Assembly (NCBI GenBank): GCA_039029315.1
Contig: JBCCGK010000070.1
Span: forward strand, 1-64,000
DNA from: JBCCCJ01 sp039029315
GTDB lineage: Bacteria; Bacteroidota; Bacteroidia; J057
Direction of reading: 5' to 3'
DNA: 64,000 bases
The notes below the pieces were generated by a model, which was not told the origin of the DNA, did no database searches, and was given only the letters and a program-made list of their open reading frames with translations. Positions 62,294-64,000 of this stretch are shown here, in pieces (position 1 is the stretch's first letter; every line of letters begins with the position of its first letter). The translations under genes and the position numbers were made by a program.

Positions 62294-62301
62294 TACCTTC
62301 G
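62294..62301 (+). promoter_or_regulatory. -7-like box of pgi (TACCTTCG)
   Basis: One mismatch to TAnnTTTG, 4 nt before ATG 62306. The layout equals that of the exact boxes in front of the YyaL-like and glycosyltransferase genes. Confidence 0.45.
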
Positions 62302-62305
62302 CCCC

Positions 62306-63961
62306 ATGCTGCAGAAAATCTCTCCAACCCATACAGATGCATGGGGTAAATTGCAAAATCACTTGCTGGCCATGCGCGAAGTTCAGATCAAGGACCTCTT
62401 TGCAAATGATCCTGACAGATTCGCTCAATTTTCAGTTCAGTTTGAAGATATTCTCCTGGATTTTTCCAAAAATCGTCTTACGGCAGACACACTCTCTCTC
62501 CTGATTGAGCTTGCTCATGAGACGCAATTAGCAGCCGGGATTGAGGAAATGTTTTCTGGCTCCATCATCAATGAAACAGAACAACGGGCAGTGCTTCATA
62601 CGGCCTTGCGCAATCAATCCAATACGCCTGTTGTGGTGGACGGAAAGGATATCATGCCTGAAGTGAATCGCGTGCTGACTCAGATGGAAAATTTTGCAAA
62701 TCGCCTTCATCGTGGGGAGATGCTTGGATATACAGGCCAAGCCATAACAGACATCGTCAATATTGGCATCGGAGGTTCCGACCTCGGGCCTGTGATGGTG
62801 ACGGAAGCTTTGCGGCCGTATTGGAAGCCAGGAATGAATGTGCACTATGTCTCCAATGTAGATGGAACCCACATCGCCGAAACCTTAAAGCGGGTATCTC
62901 CTGAATCTAGCTTGTTCATGATCGCTTCCAAAACCTTCACAACACAAGAGACCATGACCAATGCACACACTGCCAGGCGATGGTTTTTGAATGCGGCAAA
63001 AGAGGAAGCACATATTGCCAAACATTTTGTCGCATTGTCTACCAATGAAGAAGGGGTAACAGCATTCGGGATTGATCCCCAAAACATGTTTGGGTTTTGG
63101 AATTGGGTAGGGGGCCGATATTCCGTCTGGTCAGCGATAGGGCTTTCAGTCGCTTGTACCATTGGATTTGATCATTTTCGAGCATTTCTTGATGGTGGGC
63201 ATGCCATGGATGTGCATTTCAGGACAGCTTCTTTTGACAAGAATTTGCCCGTCATTCTGGCTTTGATCGGGATTTGGTACAACAATTTTTTCAATGCCGA
63301 AACAGAAGCCATTCTTCCCTATGACCAATACATGCATCGCTTTGCTGCTTACTTCCAGCAAGGCAATATGGAGAGCAATGGCAAGTCGATCGGACGAAAT
63401 GGGGAACCCGTCTCTCATCAGACAGGTCCCATCATTTGGGGAGAACCAGGGACAAATGGGCAACATGCCTTTTATCAATTGATCCATCAAGGGACCAAAC
63501 TGATTCCCTGCGACTTCCTTGCACCGGCGGTCTCGCACAATGCCATTGGAGATCACCATCCCAAATTGCTGGCCAATTTCTTTGCTCAAACAGAAGCCCT
63601 CATGATGGGCAAAACAGAAGAGGAAGTGGTCAGTGAATTAGAAGCACAAGGCAAAAGCAAGGAAGAGATCGCTTACCTTACTCCTTTCAAGGTATTTTCG
63701 GGAAACAGACCTACCAATTCTGTGCTCTTCAAGCAACTGACGCCCAGAACCCTCGGAAGTCTCGTGGCTCTGTATGAGCACAAAATCTTTGTACAGGGTG
63801 TGATCTGGAACATCCTGAGCTTTGACCAATGGGGAGTAGAGCTAGGCAAACAACTGGCCAAGAAGATTCTGCCAGAACTCGAAGGAGACGAACAAGTCAG
63901 CAGTCATGATGCGTCGACCAATGGCTTGATTAATGCCTACAAAAACATGAGAAAGGCCTAG
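62306..63961 (+). CDS. pgi: Glucose-6-phosphate isomerase
   Basis: 551 residues from ATG 62306; a TTG 29 codons upstream runs through the terminator hairpin and is not used. It interconverts glucose-6-P and fructose-6-P. Landmarks: NIGIGGSDLGPVMVTEAL, FMIASKTFTTQETMTNAH, FGFWNWVGGRYSVWSAIGLS (signature 1), GEPGTNGQHAFYQLIHQGTK and LGSLVALYEHKIFVQGVIWN, then SFDQWGVELGKQLA (signature 2). Catalytic Glu, His and Lys positions are intact. It is the large eukaryote/proteobacterium-like form. Complete; the stop at 63961 is 39 bp from the window end. Confidence 0.98.
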   Translation: MLQKISPTHTDAWGKLQNHLLAMREVQIKDLFANDPDRFAQFSVQFEDILLDFSKNRLTADTLSLLIELAHETQLAAGIEEMFSGSIINETEQRAVLHTALRNQSNTPVVVDGKDIMPEVNRVLTQMENFANRLHRGEMLGYTGQAITDIVNIGIGGSDLGPVMVTEALRPYWKPGMNVHYVSNVDGTHIAETLKRVSPESSLFMIASKTFTTQETMTNAHTARRWFLNAAKEEAHIAKHFVALSTNEEGVTAFGIDPQNMFGFWNWVGGRYSVWSAIGLSVACTIGFDHFRAFLDGGHAMDVHFRTASFDKNLPVILALIGIWYNNFFNAETEAILPYDQYMHRFAAYFQQGNMESNGKSIGRNGEPVSHQTGPIIWGEPGTNGQHAFYQLIHQGTKLIPCDFLAPAVSHNAIGDHHPKLLANFFAQTEALMMGKTEEEVVSELEAQGKSKEEIAYLTPFKVFSGNRPTNSVLFKQLTPRTLGSLVALYEHKIFVQGVIWNILSFDQWGVELGKQLAKKILPELEGDEQVSSHDASTNGLINAYKNMRKA

Positions 63962-64000
63962 CTTCGGCTTTCCTTCCTGCCCATTTCGGAACCCCTTCTC

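Larger units (their letters stand above)
61902..62305. other. Divergent intergenic region before pgi
   Basis: 404 bp without a credible gene. It contains CCCCGGTTCA twice (around 62041 and 62065), a terminator-like hairpin at 62237-62269 and the pgi promoter box. TACGATTG just outside the acidic-protein gene may be its -7 box. Confidence 0.45.

Overview
The window reads as chromosomal DNA of a Bacteroidota bacterium, probably from the Saprospirales/Cytophagales side of the phylum. Supporting signs are C-terminal sorting domains of the type IX secretion system (T9SS) on five large secreted proteins, a 1092-residue SecA, phylum-specific families (DUF6089, DUF2480, LytS/LytTR pairs), near absence of Shine-Dalgarno sites, and many -7 boxes of the form TAnnTTTG. 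No rRNA, tRNA, CRISPR array, intact insertion sequence or prophage was seen. Species cannot be named from sequence reading alone.

Layout. 1-845: no supportable gene, a short tandem repeat and a terminator. 846-8.5 kb: DUF6089 barrel, hflX with DUF2480, a T9SS protein with cohesin/dockerin-like modules, a YbjN-like protein and an SPFH/SHOCT protein. 8.7-11.6 kb: glycosyltransferase followed by a small scarred region (KilA-N remnant with an in-frame stop, antitoxin-like ORF, two small coiled proteins, palindromic repeat). 11.6-17.5 kb: DUF4240 protein and a giant T9SS type B adhesin-like protein. 17.7-21.4 kb: polyprenyl diphosphate synthase, a secreted T9SS type A-like protein, mltG. 21.4-22.9 kb: a 1.4 kb gene-free interval with two near-identical small RNA candidates flanking a palindromic MITE-like element. 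22.9-26.3 kb: LytS-type histidine kinase and LytTR regulator. 26.3-31.3 kb: reverse-strand subtilase plus lipoprotein with a decayed copy behind it. 31.7-36.6 kb: rsmI, suhB, secA. 36.9-39.6 kb: GT2, methyltransferase and a coiled-coil, kleisin-like protein. 39.5-44.2 kb: a fused TerB-FHA-ABC transporter with a secreted protein and a lipoprotein. 44.4-51.8 kb: DUF819 membrane protein, secreted helical protein, aroE, two SH3/barrel secreted paralogs, two small proteins. 51.9-57.8 kb: dgkA, DUF4956, CotH operon and an M43 metalloprotease. 58.0-64.0 kb: a SRAP-family protein that has lost its catalytic residues, a frameshifted small secreted protein, a YyaL-type thioredoxin-fold lipoprotein, a small acidic protein and pgi.

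How the genes relate. Much of the window serves the envelope: SecA moves the signal-peptide proteins over the inner membrane and the T9SS (not encoded here) would export the subtilase, the M43 protease and the large repeat proteins; MltG, DgkA, the polyprenyl synthase, GT2 and GT28-like genes belong to wall, lipid and glycan metabolism. The most unusual signals are the paired small RNAs (22.0-22.8 kb), the catalytically dead-looking SRAP protein (58.0-58.6 kb), a run of eight Cs inside what appears to be the subtilase signal peptide (31.26 kb), and a repeated promoter layout in which the TAnnTTTG box sits only 3-6 nt before the start codon, implying leaderless mRNAs for five genes.
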